A stretch of 64,000 nucleotides of DNA from Cercis canadensis. Its lineage: Eukaryota; Streptophyta; Magnoliopsida; Fabales; Fabaceae. The notes under the pieces were generated by a model. It was not told where the DNA came from. It did not search any database and saw nothing but the letters and a program-made list of their open reading frames with translations. A program made the translations under genes and the position numbers. The stretch lies in NCBI GenBank assembly GCA_003255065.1, contig QAOA01007183.1:853001-917000 (forward strand). The letters run 5' to 3'. Below, in pieces: positions 12,201 to 23,983 of the stretch (positions within the stretch are counted from its first letter, which is position 1; the number at the start of each line of letters is the position of its first letter).

Positions 12201-12981
12201 TTGTTCATTATTATAAATAATCAATTACTTTAAAAGTCCAACTAAGGATGCTTAGCCTAAAATTGTGTTTGGAACCTTATTTTTATATGAATGAAATAAA
12301 TTTATATTAAAAAAATGATTTCATGTGAAATACACATGAATCCCAATATTTAAGATACTACTTTGTTTTCTTTGGGCCTACTGTGAGTGTGGGCCGTGTG
12401 GCCATCTGCGTGGTCTTACTAGACCGCTTCGCATTCTACATCAGGGCATAACCATACACCTAAGCCCATTTTGGAAGTCGATTACAGGATAAGTAACTGT
12501 CCTTTAACTCGGCTTCATCGCAACATACATGGCCCAATATCAATACGGGCCAAGACTGGTCCACAAGACTTTGGGCCCCGTAAGAACTCGGTTTGGGCCT
12601 ACTATCCATATCACTTTAAATCGTCTGTTCCAGCACAAACAAACAAAAAAAGAGGTTCTTTTTGGTCTGAAGATTGGAGTCTCGCACATCAGTAATTTAA
12701 AATAACGAATTCATTGGGCTCGTGGTGGAAGGAAAGATTCTGAACAAGCGCAACATAAAGGAGGTCAAGTCACAACGAGAAGATGCGCGTGTAATATCTA
12801 ATTTTTTTTTTTTCTCTTTTCATTTATAATAAAATCGAAGAGAGATTACAAAGTAATATTACGAGCACAAGGGACTTTGGGCAAAACTAATAAATTTTGA
12901 AGATAGTGAAACACTTAAAAAAGACATAACAACATTTAGCCTAGCTGCGCCAGCTCGGCAAAGTAAAAAAAAGAGGAATAT
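9285..12981. other. Intergenic, no gene recognised
   Basis: A 3.7-kb AT-rich interval with homopolymer tracts (T run at ~11263-11280, A run at ~11353-11366). Overlapping open frames on opposite strands at 10863-11091 and one at 12471-12695 show no family signature. Confidence 0.5.
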
Positions 12982-13281
12982 TTACCTTGATGGTATTGGA
13001 TTTGGAGGCGGAGGCTTTGGGGTTTTAGAAAAATGGAGAGGACTAGGAGGTGGGGGAGAGTAGAAGTAGAACCATGATGGCGGTGGTGGTGGTGGATGAC
13101 TATGAGGCCTAGATTTTGGAGGCAGCGGCGTATGGTCGCAGGCAGGAGGTGGCAATGGTTTGGCCCGGCGGCCCAAGTGGGTGTGAGACGGAGGAGAATT
13201 GAGGTTGAGGAGGGTGGGGTAGGAGTAGACAAGAGCACATGAATTGCAGAGAAACAAAAGCAAGAGCAACACATTCCACAT
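12982..13281 (-). CDS. Putative short secreted proline-rich protein
   Basis: I do not recognise a named gene. The 99-residue frame starts with a convincing signal peptide: Met, a Leu-rich core of ~15 residues, then small residues before YSYP. After that it is ~40% Pro, with PPPP and SPPPPSP blocks like those of hydroxyproline-rich cell-wall proteins, and His-rich spacing. It lacks the ordered repeats of a classical extensin and has no Cys motif in the tail. The last codons overlap a good splice donor (CATCAAG|GTAAAT), so a further exon is possible, though none was identified. It stands alone in a transposon-rich interval. It could be a real small gene or chance low-complexity coding. Confidence 0.4.
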   Translation of the reverse strand: MWNVLLLLLFLCNSCALVYSYPTLLNLNSPPSHTHLGRRAKPLPPPACDHTPLPPKSRPHSHPPPPPPSWFYFYSPPPPSPLHFSKTPKPPPPNPIPSR

Positions 13282-15009
13282 TTGAAAGCTAGTAATCTTT
13301 TTTCACAAATCAAATTCACACCACACGCTTAAAACCTTACAGTTACAAATCAATAATGGGGGGGCAAAACGTACTTATAAGGCAAAGGGTCAAAAGTGGT
13401 GACATAGTCCCCCATACACTATTAAATATGTGTGGTTTTTTAATAATACAGTGAGAGAGAGATAATAGTTATGAAATGTCAAAGAAAGCACCAACCGACC
13501 ACCCACCTCTTATTTGGGGTGTCCCCTTTTATTTTTTTTGCTATTTTCGAGCAAGCAGGTATTGAATTTTCACTACTTCTGTCCTACTCCCGCCGCGCGC
13601 TCCCACTACATTACTAGATGCTTCATTATTAGTGATTGTAATTTGTAATGCATTACTTTACTTGTACCTCTCTATCCCATACCAATAATACCCACCAACC
13701 TGTTTGAATTCGCAGGTACCATTATCTTTTCCTATGTCAAACATTATCACTTTCTACTCAAGTCCTTTTCTTGTATTGAAACTCCAAAAAAAAAAAAAAA
13801 CCACTTTCGTTGACGTAAAATTTTTGGAATAGGTTTTGCCAGTTCAATTCCTTTGACGGATTCGAATTAACTGCTGAAATAATTTCACTTATTAGAAATT
13901 AAAAAATAAGACAACAAAACAACCCGCACGGTTTAATCTGAAACCGTAAACAGTATCATCAATTTTCCGAAATAATTTATTTGATAGTTTACTCGAAATG
14001 CATATCCAAATTACCATTTCTCATACTTTAGGTCGTTCTCTTGTTCTTTTTTACTGTCATTAACTTTCCCTTTTATTTCTACATTTGATTATATGGTTCC
14101 TGTTATCCAATTAAATCTGAAGTGTTATAAACTTATATGACTTCTTCAAAAGAATCATCCCCTTTTTCAATGGAGTTATCAGGATGCATAGAGTATAAGA
14201 AGATAGATGAAGTTGTATTTAAGAGACTTTTGTTTTTCTTTTTTTGGAAAAAGAAGAAATTACATAAGCCACTTTAGATATAAAGAATTAAAAATTAAAA
14301 AAGAAAAAGAAAAAGGAGCTCACGTAATAATTTGTTTGAAAACTTTAATGGTCCTTATTTGACTACTTGTGGGGTTAGAAGATGGGTTAATTGAGTCGAG
14401 AAGGATAATGATCCTACCCTACCATAACGGAACTGAGCATCAGCATCAGCATCAGGACTGGTGTATTCCCTTCGAAAGCCCCGATATTTTTTATTTTGTT
14501 TAGCGCATTGACGACTGAGGAGACAATGCGTCCAAAGGAAGACATAACTACTTTGTTGCATATGTAAAATGGGTCCCATCTTGATCCTAAAATCCCCTGA
14601 TTTTGACTCTTTTTTGCCTAATGACTATGACACGTCGCTTGGATATTTATAAATAGGAAAAGGATGTATCACCTCCACACCCCACTCACCAGCTGAACAC
14701 AAACGGCGCCAATGCACTGCCACTGCCACCATATAAAATCATACCAACCTTTTCCTTTTTCCACATCATTCCCTCCCAAATAAATTTGGACACTTGAGCA
14801 CCTAAATTTATTGCGGCAAAAATGGTAAAAAAATATTGCTGAGGTGAATCAATGTAACACATTGCTCAACCATTTATAGCAATTAATGGTTCCAGACAAA
14901 TATAGAAAGGAAGTGGTGGTTCGATGATTTATTCTCATAGTACATTAAAGTTTCTCATTTTGCAATAGTACTCGGATTCTTTTTGGGTGAGGGCTATGCT
15001 ATTCAAGGA
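13282..15009. other. Intergenic, no gene recognised
   Basis: AT-rich DNA without a supported gene. A run of A lies near 13787-13800, and a CAGCAT-type triplet stretch near 14438-14455. Confidence 0.5.
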
Positions 15010-15300
15010 TTTAGTGAAATTTATAGTATAATTTTAGTATTATTATAAAAATTTTAAAAAATTAAGTCACTTAGTATATGTTAAAATACACATTTTTTTT
15101 AAAAATATGAGAACGGCATAATATAAAAAAAAAAAAAAAACGTGTCAAAAAGTAAATTTTAAAAATTTATTTTTTAACATGTTTTTTTTATATCGCACTG
15201 TTCTTATATTTTATAAATAATTATGTGTCATATAACATATTAAGTAACTCAATTTTTTGAGATTTTCACAACAATACTAAAATTATTAAGTGAATTAAAC
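15010..15300. mobile_element. Foldback MITE (near-complete hairpin)
   Basis: The two halves are inverted copies of each other over most of ~290 bp. TAATTTTAGTATT near 15029 pairs with AATACTAAAATTA near 15273, and TATGAGAACGGC pairs with GCACTGTTCTTATA near the centre. The whole unit could fold into one imperfect hairpin. It lies only ~90 bp from the hAT element that follows. Confidence 0.6.
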
Positions 15301-15388
15301 CCCAACCCTAACCCACTCAACTGAGATGGGGTAACTCTACTCCCCCTCTTGCGTAGCATAGTGCTCACCTTCTTTTTACCCTTGTTAG

Positions 15389-15921
15389 TAGGGGTGTAAT
15401 CGGTCCGGTTCGATCCGATTTTCACCCCAAACCGAAACCGAACCAGCCAGAGAAACTCGGTTCGGTTTTTTGAATTTTTGAAAATAAAACCAAACCGAAC
15501 CGAACCGGTCTAAATCGGTTCGGTTCGATCGGTTTGGTCGGTTTAACCATGAAATGCCTGCTGAAGTCAAATTTTCAAATTTTAACAGAAAGAAAGGCAG
15601 AAAACCTCCACATACAAGCAAATCAACCAAAAAAAAATGAGAATTTAGTATCCTAATGCACAGAAAATCAATAATTAAATATCAAATGTAACAATGTATT
15701 ATAAATTGAGATAAATTGAGACTCATATTAAATAAAACGACGTCGCATTGAAGCTATCGGTTCGGTTCGGTTTTTTTTCGGTTTTTATTCAGGCAAACCG
15801 AAAACCGAACCGGGGTTCTCGGTTTTTCAAAAATACAAACCAAAAACCGGACCATTTCTCTCGGTTTGACTCGGTTTCGGTTCGGTTCGGTCGGTTTTGT
15901 CGGTTTTGGCTTACACCCCTA
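15389..15921. mobile_element. hAT-type non-autonomous element with 8-bp target duplication
   Basis: Ends TAGGGGTGTAA (15389-15399) and TTACACCCCTA (15911-15921) are perfect 11-bp inverted repeats. They are flanked by the identical 8-bp repeat CTTGTTAG at 15381-15388 and 15922-15929. Inside, both ends carry dense CGGTTCGGTT-type repeats in opposite orientation, probably subterminal transposase-binding arrays. At 533 bp with no transposase frame it is non-autonomous. The open frames seen inside come from the repeats. Confidence 0.85.
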
Positions 15922-15929
15922 CTTGTTAG

Positions 15930-16925
15930 CGCTCGCAATGTTTGAATTTGAAGTTTGAAGCAGAAGCTTTGTCACAGCTGTCAAGCTGAGTTGAGAAATT
16001 GCAACTTGAAGTCGATTCAACTCAACATATAAGGACTAAGGAGAGAAGCCATGCTCCAACTCCAACTCCAACTCCAACTGACGTTTTTTATATCTACTGT
16101 GGTTACGGATATGATATGCCAACTTTTCTATTTTCTCAAAAGTCTGAATGGAATGGACTTCGTTTTTAAGGGAATATTGCTAGTATTCTAATTTCTAGCT
16201 ACTACACCTAACTTTTCCAAACTACGTGAAGAAATATATGAAAATTCGTGGGTTAATTTCAATGTCACAACTGACAAGATCGTTTTGACAAAACATGAAA
16301 ATGATTCTCATGCTATATTTTTAAAGAGCTCGTAGAACCGTTAATTTCGATAAACAGTGGCCATATCACAATTATCGGCAGAGTATGCCTGTGCCACGAC
16401 AACCATAATGTTGGTTCCCATTAATTATCATTCCTTAAATCTTCAACTTGCAGAGGTTATTTTGCTTTTTCTTCTTTTTATTTTTCAGTTTTCCAAGTGT
16501 GTGTGTTTTTTTTCTTTGGTGTAAAAAAGTTAGGAAAATAAACCACTCAACAACTAAAGGTGGTGCCTTATCAGCAAACACAATCAATTCAGAGAACAAT
16601 CAAAATTAGAAGAGTAGAATATATACATTGAGGAAACCCACTTCCCAGGTCAGCAAATACATTTAATCAAAGCTTGGGAAAGAAAGCCGTGGAGACTTCC
16701 CTAAAGATACAGTCATAAGGTCAAATATATATCTACATAACTAGGCTACCAAAAAGTAAGCGCCTCTGTAACTCATACTAACCTTCTATTAACTGAGATC
16801 AGAAAGGTACAAACCACCGATAAATTATGTTACATAGTACGAAGGGAAGTGGATATTAGGTACCATTGTCTCTGTTAGCATAGAATACGACTTGTCTTGT
16901 ATATATATCTTCACTTTAATCCATC
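15930..16925. other. Region between the hAT element and AFR, including the AFR 3' UTR side
   Basis: Contains a (CTCCAA)4 microsatellite at 16054-16079. The part next to 16926 should hold the 3' UTR and poly(A) site of the SAP30-like gene. No other gene seen. Confidence 0.55.
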
Positions 16926-19900
16926 TCATTTGTAGACAGTTTTGAGTCTCTTTGCAGCTTGAACAAAGCCCATAATAACCTGCAGCTCGTCCATTTGCTT
17001 CACAAACATGAAAGTCTAATTTTAGATATCATATTAGCAATACACTTGGTATATCTTAAATCAATATCCGACAAGACTCGAGGCACATATATTTGTATTT
17101 GCATTTCAAGACAATTCCTTATCCTTTTGGTAGAATTAAGGCACACTTGCAAGTTGCAATACAATCAAGGTCATTCTATTTGGAAACAGTACGCTATGAA
17201 AATATGATAACTGATAAGTTTATTTACTGTCACAGAGATTGGAACCAGATATGCAATCTAACACTATGATAAACTCTTTGAAGAAGAATAGAATATTCAA
17301 ATGATAACTGAATCAGAGGCAAAAAATGCAATCATTAGTATACCTGTGACATGAAATGCCTCTGAACAACATCTACTAGTTGCTCTTTTGATGGGTTTGG
17401 GACGGCATCCACCTACAAATCCATTCTAGATGTTAGCACAACTCAAACACACTGCTTAAGCACCTTAATATCCTGGGAGACTGTTACCAAAGAGACAGGT
17501 CTAGGAATTTACTAGATTGAAGTGTCGCCAATATCTCCACAATGCAGCCATCTCCAGTTTGCTCAAGTCAACCCTCTGCATAATGCATAAAACATTTTAA
17601 AATAATGTCAATCGTTGAAAGATCAATAATTCCTTAACATGTAAGTGGATGGCAAAAATACAAAATGATAAAAAAAACAGTAAAAGTTTATATACCGTGG
17701 ACCCATAAGGCGTAGAGATGGACCCCTTAGACTGTGAATCACCAGAGAGGGACCTGCTCATAGTCTTGTGCGATGATCCCAATGATCTATGCATTCTGTG
17801 CCTCGATTTGTGGGACTTTTGGGTGTCATCCGATGCTGAAAAATCAAAAATAGCACAAACAAAATCAAAATTAGTGGTGGGACCAATGAAAAGATAAAGA
17901 AGTAAGACACAAGAGCTTTAAGAAATAGTAAAAGCAAAAGGTGAAGACACAACGGATCCAATGTACCAACCTCAATTACTTCACGAAACCAAAAAACATG
18001 AAAGCCAAAGAAAACAATTAACTGAAATACGACAGCATTAGATATCCACCCCATCCTCACTGCTGAGTTTGCAATCAGAATGAGGAGTAGGTATTACACC
18101 AATGTATATCGCATCTAAGTAGAAAACAAATTCACAAGCTTGTCAGCCTTTAGTATGACAGTCTTAAAATGGATCACACCTCTAATAGCAATTAACTTGC
18201 AAAAAGACAATTAAGGGCTGTAAAACCCTTGTCAAACAACAAATTAATTTCGAAAAGGTTTGTGAATCAGCAATTTAGAAAGATGGAGAAGAACAGGAAA
18301 GCCTGAACCAAACTCACCCATATCTGATCCATTCCACTGCACATTTTCAAATTCAAGGTCATCATCTTCCTCATTACCAGTGGGTGCTTCAATCACACTA
18401 AGAGCATTCCTCTGTAGCTTCACTTCAATACCATTTGTAAGAACCTGCAGTTTTGATGCCATGTTCAATATAAGGTAATCCTCTGAACTAAAAACCAAAG
18501 GCTTCTAGAAATTGTTTTTATAACATAAAAATCAATGGCGGACAGGATAGCATGCATAACAGTAGATTCTCTGTTTGAGCAATCAAGCAATGCCAACCTA
18601 ATTTTAGGCAGTCTTTGAGTGTATAACCAATGTCTAGAATCCAAATTCTCTGAAAAAGAAATCCTAGAGAGACAATACAATTTGAATTATCAAAACAAAA
18701 TGTAGAATCAATCAACCTTTTATAAACAAGGGTCCGCAAAAGATGAAGCACTTTAAATTGTTAGAAAGACAACAATGATCCAAATCGAAGTAAAATATTC
18801 AAAATATTAGCTTGTCATCCTCAAAGAGAAAAAGGACTTCAGCCTTCATAGTAAAATTTGTAGATGTTATTCATAGCCATAATACAGAATAAGCCTTGAT
18901 GATTTCAATAGGGATGCTGAGCAGAACAACGCTCAATCTAGGCTTCAGTATTCAGGATTGAATTTGAATTATTCATTCATAGAAAAAAGACAATAAAAAT
19001 TCCACACTTGGTTAAAAAAGGAGAATGATCAGAACAGGCAACAATATAATAGGAGACATCCCCCGTGACTCCCAAAGATATCCTCTGGCTCAGATCACAC
19101 CAAAACAAAAATAGGCCAAAAAGCCCTAAACTAATTGCTTCTGATCGAAGACCTCATTGAGTAAAAATATTAACACTCAAAACCTAAGCTCACCAATGTA
19201 ATTAAGTAATCAGAAACAAAACTTAATTGATTTCCTTCCATAAATATAATCAAGCAGAAGCCCCAATAAACAACTCATCATTATAAGGCACCGCACAAAA
19301 CATCAGATCCGTAAAAAAAAACAGGTACATGCAACGGATATCCACATGTAGTGACGGAAAACTGTAACTCAAAACCCATATAGAATGAGTGAATTATATT
19401 CAAATTAAAACACGAATACAAATTTTTTTATCAAAACATTGACTGTAATATGGTTTAATTGAGAATTTACGAGGTAGGGTATAGAAAACACAAAAATCTT
19501 TGGTATGGGTTCAAACTTGCAATAACAAAAAATAATAGAGACATCGAAATGATAAATTTGATCAAGTAAAATGAAGTGATTGGGATGACAATGAAATTAG
19601 CAATAAAATAAAAGTAACCAAATTGCGCAACATTGGTTTGATTGCACTTTTATTAAACTCCGCAAACATCAAGTTCAACAAATAGCAATGCAAATAAACC
19701 ACATTGTAACCCATAATTAGTCTCCGGCAATCCCCAATACCCGAACCCATTTTCCCGGTAACCCAAATTAGTCAAGAAAATTACCAGCCAATGCCACCCG
19801 CCTAGTCCAACGGCCTTCTTAACCACTCCTTGGAGACCAACAAGGACGGATTTGGTACGGTTATTTCCAGTGACCACAACCTTGGTATGACGAGGAAGCA

Positions 19901-19985
19901 CAGACAGCTCCTCTTCGCTACTATCTCCATAGCTCTGCAAGTGGGAGAAGCCACCATTGACAGAACTTTCCACTGCTTCAAGCAT
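16926..19985 (-). CDS. AFR1: SAP30-like histone deacetylase complex subunit (AFR1/AFR2 type)
   Basis: Six coding exons read on the minus strand: 19985-19785, 18444-18318, 17835-17696, 17575-17513, 17412-17344 and 16997-16926. All have GT-AG junctions and the frame stays open to a 223-residue protein. The N-terminal part contains LPRHTKVVVTGNNRTKSVLV and the acidic GNEEDDDLEFENVQWNGSDM. The C-terminal ~70 residues (LEMAALWRYWRHFNL, KEQLVDVVQRHFMSQ, ELQVIMGFVQAAKRLK) form the SAP30 Sin3-binding domain. In Arabidopsis the two homologues AFR1 and AFR2 join a Sin3/HDAC complex that represses FT and delays flowering; the same role here is inferred. I chose MLEAVESS as the start because the family begins there. 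An in-frame ATG 20 codons upstream (20045) is possible. The upstream sequence carries long CT runs, probably 5' UTR. Confidence 0.92.
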
Positions 19986-20159
19986 TTCCACTTTCAACCC
20001 AAGGAAATTCGCCAGTGAAAAAGCTGGTAAAAGCTCCAATATCAAAATTCAAAATTGCATTTATACTGAAGATCATGCATTGCTGGTAAAGTATACGCAA
20101 ATTTGAGGAGGAAAAGACATAGTATAGATAAGAAATTTGGTAATTTTTGCAGAGAGAAA

Positions 20160-20262
20160 AGCACAGACAGAGAGAGAGAGAGAGAGAGAGAAAGAGGGAG
20201 ACTTCTCTCCGTTGTGTGTGAGTGAGAGACAGAGATGAAGAGAGAGAGAGAGAGAGAGGATG
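20160..20262 (+). repeat. GA/CT microsatellites in the AFR 5' leader region
   Basis: Two (GA)n blocks near 20168-20191 and 20239-20259. On the gene's sense strand they read as CT runs a few hundred bases before the ATG, a common feature of plant 5' UTRs and core promoters. Confidence 0.75.
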
Positions 20263-20339
20263 AGAGTGACTGGTATTGTTTATTGGTGTGTTGGTATGAA
20301 TCCCGACGAGACGAAATGCTCGAATGGGTGAATGCCACG

Positions 20340-22597
20340 TCGAGGGTGGGAGGTGGGCTCTTTAATCATGCGCTTACACAGAGCTAAGGTTACGGCATGA
20401 TGCAATACCACTAGCGGGTTTGGTTTTTAAAGGAGTTACTCGGGTTGACCTGTTGACTATGTGGTAAGCCTACTACGCCTAGTCCAGTAACGATCAATTA
20501 CGAAATTATCCTTTTTATTTATTATTTTTTCTTCATTATTTGTCCTCTCTCTTTTTCCTCGTAAGTCCTATCCCGATCCACATCCACCGACTGTTGTCAA
20601 CTTTTTGAGCTGTTTCCTAATGGCCAATCAAAATGCTATCGCTAAAATCATAACGCAATTCATTTGTTCATCTGCATAACACTACTTTCAGATTATGAAC
20701 TTCAATCTTAATATGTGATTATTTTCTTACAGTCTAAAGGGTTAGACTATTTAAAATATGATACATTTAGTTAAACAATAATTAATTTTTTTGGGAAATA
20801 ATTAGTTTCAACTGGCAAGTTGATGTTCTAACTTCTAACTTCCAACGTCAGTTTCTAGAAGCTACTACCTCATAGTGAATATGTGAATTAGGCCAAAAGA
20901 TAAGTTATATTTCTTTCCATTCAATATAAAATCTAATAATTTAGTTTGACTTATAAAACAATAAAATGATTGAAGATTTGATTTAATTTCTATATAATAT
21001 GAAATATCTAAAATAATTATTTATGATAATAAAAGTACACTGTCAATATGTAATTATCGGTTTTCATGGTATATGATTTGCAAATGTATACCTCGAATAA
21101 AAAATTAGAAAATTTAATGATAACATCCACCACATTTTTAACAAAAACTTTTAATATCTAGTATTTTAAGTTTTTTACGATTTAATAAGCGAAAGCCCGA
21201 AGGGCATTTGGTAAATTGACGGAGGGGGCAAAAAAACAAATATTTTTGAAAAAAAAAATGATTGGAAACGTAATGGAGACCGGAAATTCATATGAGGGTC
21301 CCACGTGTATAAAAGACTTTACCTGCCGTTGGTGTTGTCCTATCCTACATGGGAATTACCCGCTCACACACTCACTTGTTTGTCGTTCACACATACAAAT
21401 CAAACATCAAAAAAGTTATCCTCTTTTCTATTCCCTCTCTTTTTCTCCCGCCTATTACCACCTCTTCATTTTTCCCGCCACATACCACCAACATCAGCCA
21501 TCGATCGAGGATCACATTTGTTGCTAACTCTTTGATTGTTTCGGCGCTAATCCAATCGTTGGATTTGCTATATTAAGTTTTTAAAAAGAAAATACTTAAA
21601 CAACAAATTATTTTTTTCCTTAAAAAAATGAAAAGGAGACATGCCCCTATTCATGTGTAATGATCACAAGGTTGAAAGAGGAGCATTGAAACTTTCTGGA
21701 TACCATGGGGATAAAGTAAAATGGTAATGACAATTTCAGAAATTCCAAAACAAAGGTTGATGGATTGGTACCTATGACAGAGAACCGTACCAGTTATCAT
21801 ATGGATGATTTTTCTCTTTATTTCTACCATTCATTCATAAAACGCTCGTTTTGACATTTATTTGCTTATGCTATATAGCATTACCACCAAAAAGGCTGTC
21901 AAATCCTTATCAGGATCATCACTGATTCTGCCAGGAAGTTTCTTGGAATGTAAGTGGCAATATCAACTCCTATTATGCATCCCATTTTGTGACCACTTAT
22001 TTGAATCTACACTTGGTAGTGTAGTGAACATATTACAAATTGATGTCTAAGAATAAGAGCTTTAACAACAGTCTCTTGTCTTCTTTCTTTCTTTCTTATT
22101 GCAATGGTAATTAATTAATTTTTTTTTTAAAAAAAGAACTTACTAAAAACCATGAATGTGACAGAAACAATGGGATGAGATGGTTGAGCGGTGGGACCTT
22201 GGTAGGAGGAGTTCCTACTTGGTAGCAAGTAATGGCAAAAACTGGACAAGACATAAGGCTCCACCTTGCAAGAACCTTTTTGCTCCGTCTCTCCCCTTGG
22301 CCCTTGCCATGTTTTTCCAGTTCGTATATATAGTGTTAAAATAGACGAGTGTAATATTTTTTATGGCTTAATACCAAGTTAATTAAACAAAACTTAGTAA
22401 CTTCATAATATACAAAACCAATAATAGATTATTGGAATTGACTAAGTTAGGAGTTAGGATGCTTTTAGTGTCCATACAACTATAAGGCTATAATCTCTTT
22501 TTAGTTTTATCGATAAGTGACATCTCTTCAGAACAAAAAATTTAAAGTAAGATAGATAATAAATTTTATCAAAAAATGTACAACAACTCTCAATGAA
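20340..22597. other. Intergenic between AFR and tRNA-Asp
   Basis: Upstream region of AFR, then AT-rich DNA. Short overlapping open frames at 21216-21576 have no recognisable product. A CTTT repeat lies near 22080-22098. Confidence 0.55.
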
Positions 22598-22669
22598 GTC
22601 GTTGTAGTATAGTGGTAAGTATTCCCGCCTGTCACGCGGGTGACCCGGGTTCGATCCCCGGCAACGGCG
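22598..22669 (+). tRNA. trnD-GUC: tRNA-Asp (anticodon GTC)
   Basis: 72-nt cloverleaf without an intron. The acceptor arm GTCGTTG pairs with CAACGGC (one G-U), with discriminator G at 22669. The D arm contains TAGTATAGTGGTAAG (A box). The anticodon stem CCCGC/GCGGG holds loop CTGTCAC with anticodon GTC at 22631-22633. The T arm carries GGTTCGATCCC (B box). A T run follows at ~22674, a normal pol III terminator. CCA is not encoded, as expected for a nuclear gene. Confidence 0.97.
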
Positions 22670-22673
22670 GCTA

Positions 22674-22692
22674 TTTTTTTTTTAAATTTTTT
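22674..22692 (+). terminator. Pol III terminator of tRNA-Asp
   Basis: Runs of T begin five bases after the end of the mature tRNA, sufficient for RNA polymerase III termination. Confidence 0.75.
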
Positions 22693-22719
22693 TTTATATA
22701 TATATATATATATTTTTTA

Positions 22720-22840
22720 TTTGATATAAAATTAATTTATTTTATATTTTAAAATAAACTTAAAAATAATTAATTTATATACATGTCATTTACACATTAA
22801 CTATTTTTACATAGTATAACATACAATAAAATATCTAAAA
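22720..22840 (-). mobile_element. Truncated MITE, relative of the element at 9086-9284
   Basis: On the minus strand the sequence runs TTTTAGATATTTTATTGTAT, then a TATGTTATACTATGTAAAAA block, then AATGACATGTATATAAATTA. These match in order the left half of the 9.1-kb element. The other terminal repeat is not recognisable here. Confidence 0.5.
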
Positions 22841-23983
22841 GAAACTTCCTTAAAATAATCATGGCTTGCCCCACTTTCTCCGAAGCAGAAGCGGAAGCGG
22901 AATGTGTCTAGAAGCAGAAGCCGATTCGATAGAATTAGGAAAGTATATTAAGCAGAGAGTATATAAAGGGAATGAGGAGAAGCCAGACTTAGCAAGCACA
23001 GCCAAAAATACCCAACGCCCATTCCCTTCCTCAAGCAGGTTTCGATTCAAAATCTGTTTTTTAACTCTCTCCTTGTTTCTGCTATGATTCTACTGTTTGC
23101 TTCGTATATATGCTTCTCTTTTAAAACCTAACTAATTATTTTCTTATGCTAATTATTACCTCTGGGATTAAAATTTTGGCCATGCTATTGACCTTTACTA
23201 TTGCTCTAGAGAATGTGTCAATTAGCATGATGAGCCGGTTTTATTTTATCTCTTTCCTAATTCGTTTTTTTTGGCTGAGTCCTAATACCTTTGTGATTTC
23301 TCTCAAGTGTTGTAATTACAAGTTCTTCAGAATTCATTCTGTACGTGAATCAATTATGTCTTTTTTGTTGTTTTCTTCTTTTATTGGTGAGACAATCAAT
23401 TATATCTTCTGTATTTGCGGTATTCTTTTTTATCAACACTATGATACTACTGTTACCTTTCTATGTCCTCCCGTGATCTCTTTATAGAGTTTAGGGGTTG
23501 GTTTGTGTATCATTAAACTAAAAACTAATACTTTTATGGATGCCAGCATTATCTTTCTATTCTTTGAAATTTTACTCATAATTAGCTATTGTGATTATTC
23601 TTCTCTCTGCTTTTATTCCTCCTTATATTACATTAATGTCCATCCTTTTACCTTAGTTGAAGAATGGTAGTCTCTCAATTATGAGGCACTGAGGTGCCGA
23701 AAACCAGTTAGGTAGCTCTAACTCAACTTGATCCGATTCCTATGTGTTGGGCGTTGTTCCCTAAGCATGTTTGCACTTTCCAATCACTTCCTTATGTACA
23801 GAGGAAGAAGTTCTACAGTAGTAACATTACTCTCATCAAGTTTAATCCTTTCAGACTGCTTTATACTGATATGGCATTTTAATTTCGTTTAATTCTTTTT
23901 ATTAACTGAAAACTCAAGTAGATTCTTTGCTTGGAGGTTTATGTGACTCAATTTTATTTTATTTTATTTTAGTTTCAGTAAAC
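22841..23983 (+). other. Promoter/leader remnant ahead of the RCE1 pseudogene
   Basis: A TATA-like ATATAAAGG lies at 22961-22969. A possible 5' leader with donor CAAGCAG|GTTTCG follows near 23040 and then an AT-rich stretch ending at the pseudogene ATG. Related genes often have an intron in the 5' UTR, so this may be the copied promoter, leader exon and intron. The open frame at 23146-23487 looks like intron. Confidence 0.4.

Noticed and set aside
15385-15945. Open frames rich in Arg, Phe and Asn
   Set aside because: Generated by CGGTTCGGTT repeats inside the hAT element.
20160-20262. Direct GA repeats as a CRISPR-like or regulatory array
   Set aside because: Simple microsatellites without unique spacers; nuclear plant DNA.
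23146-23487. 113-codon hydrophobic frame
   Set aside because: AT-rich, Phe/Ile-rich translation typical of intron DNA ahead of the RCE1-like blocks.
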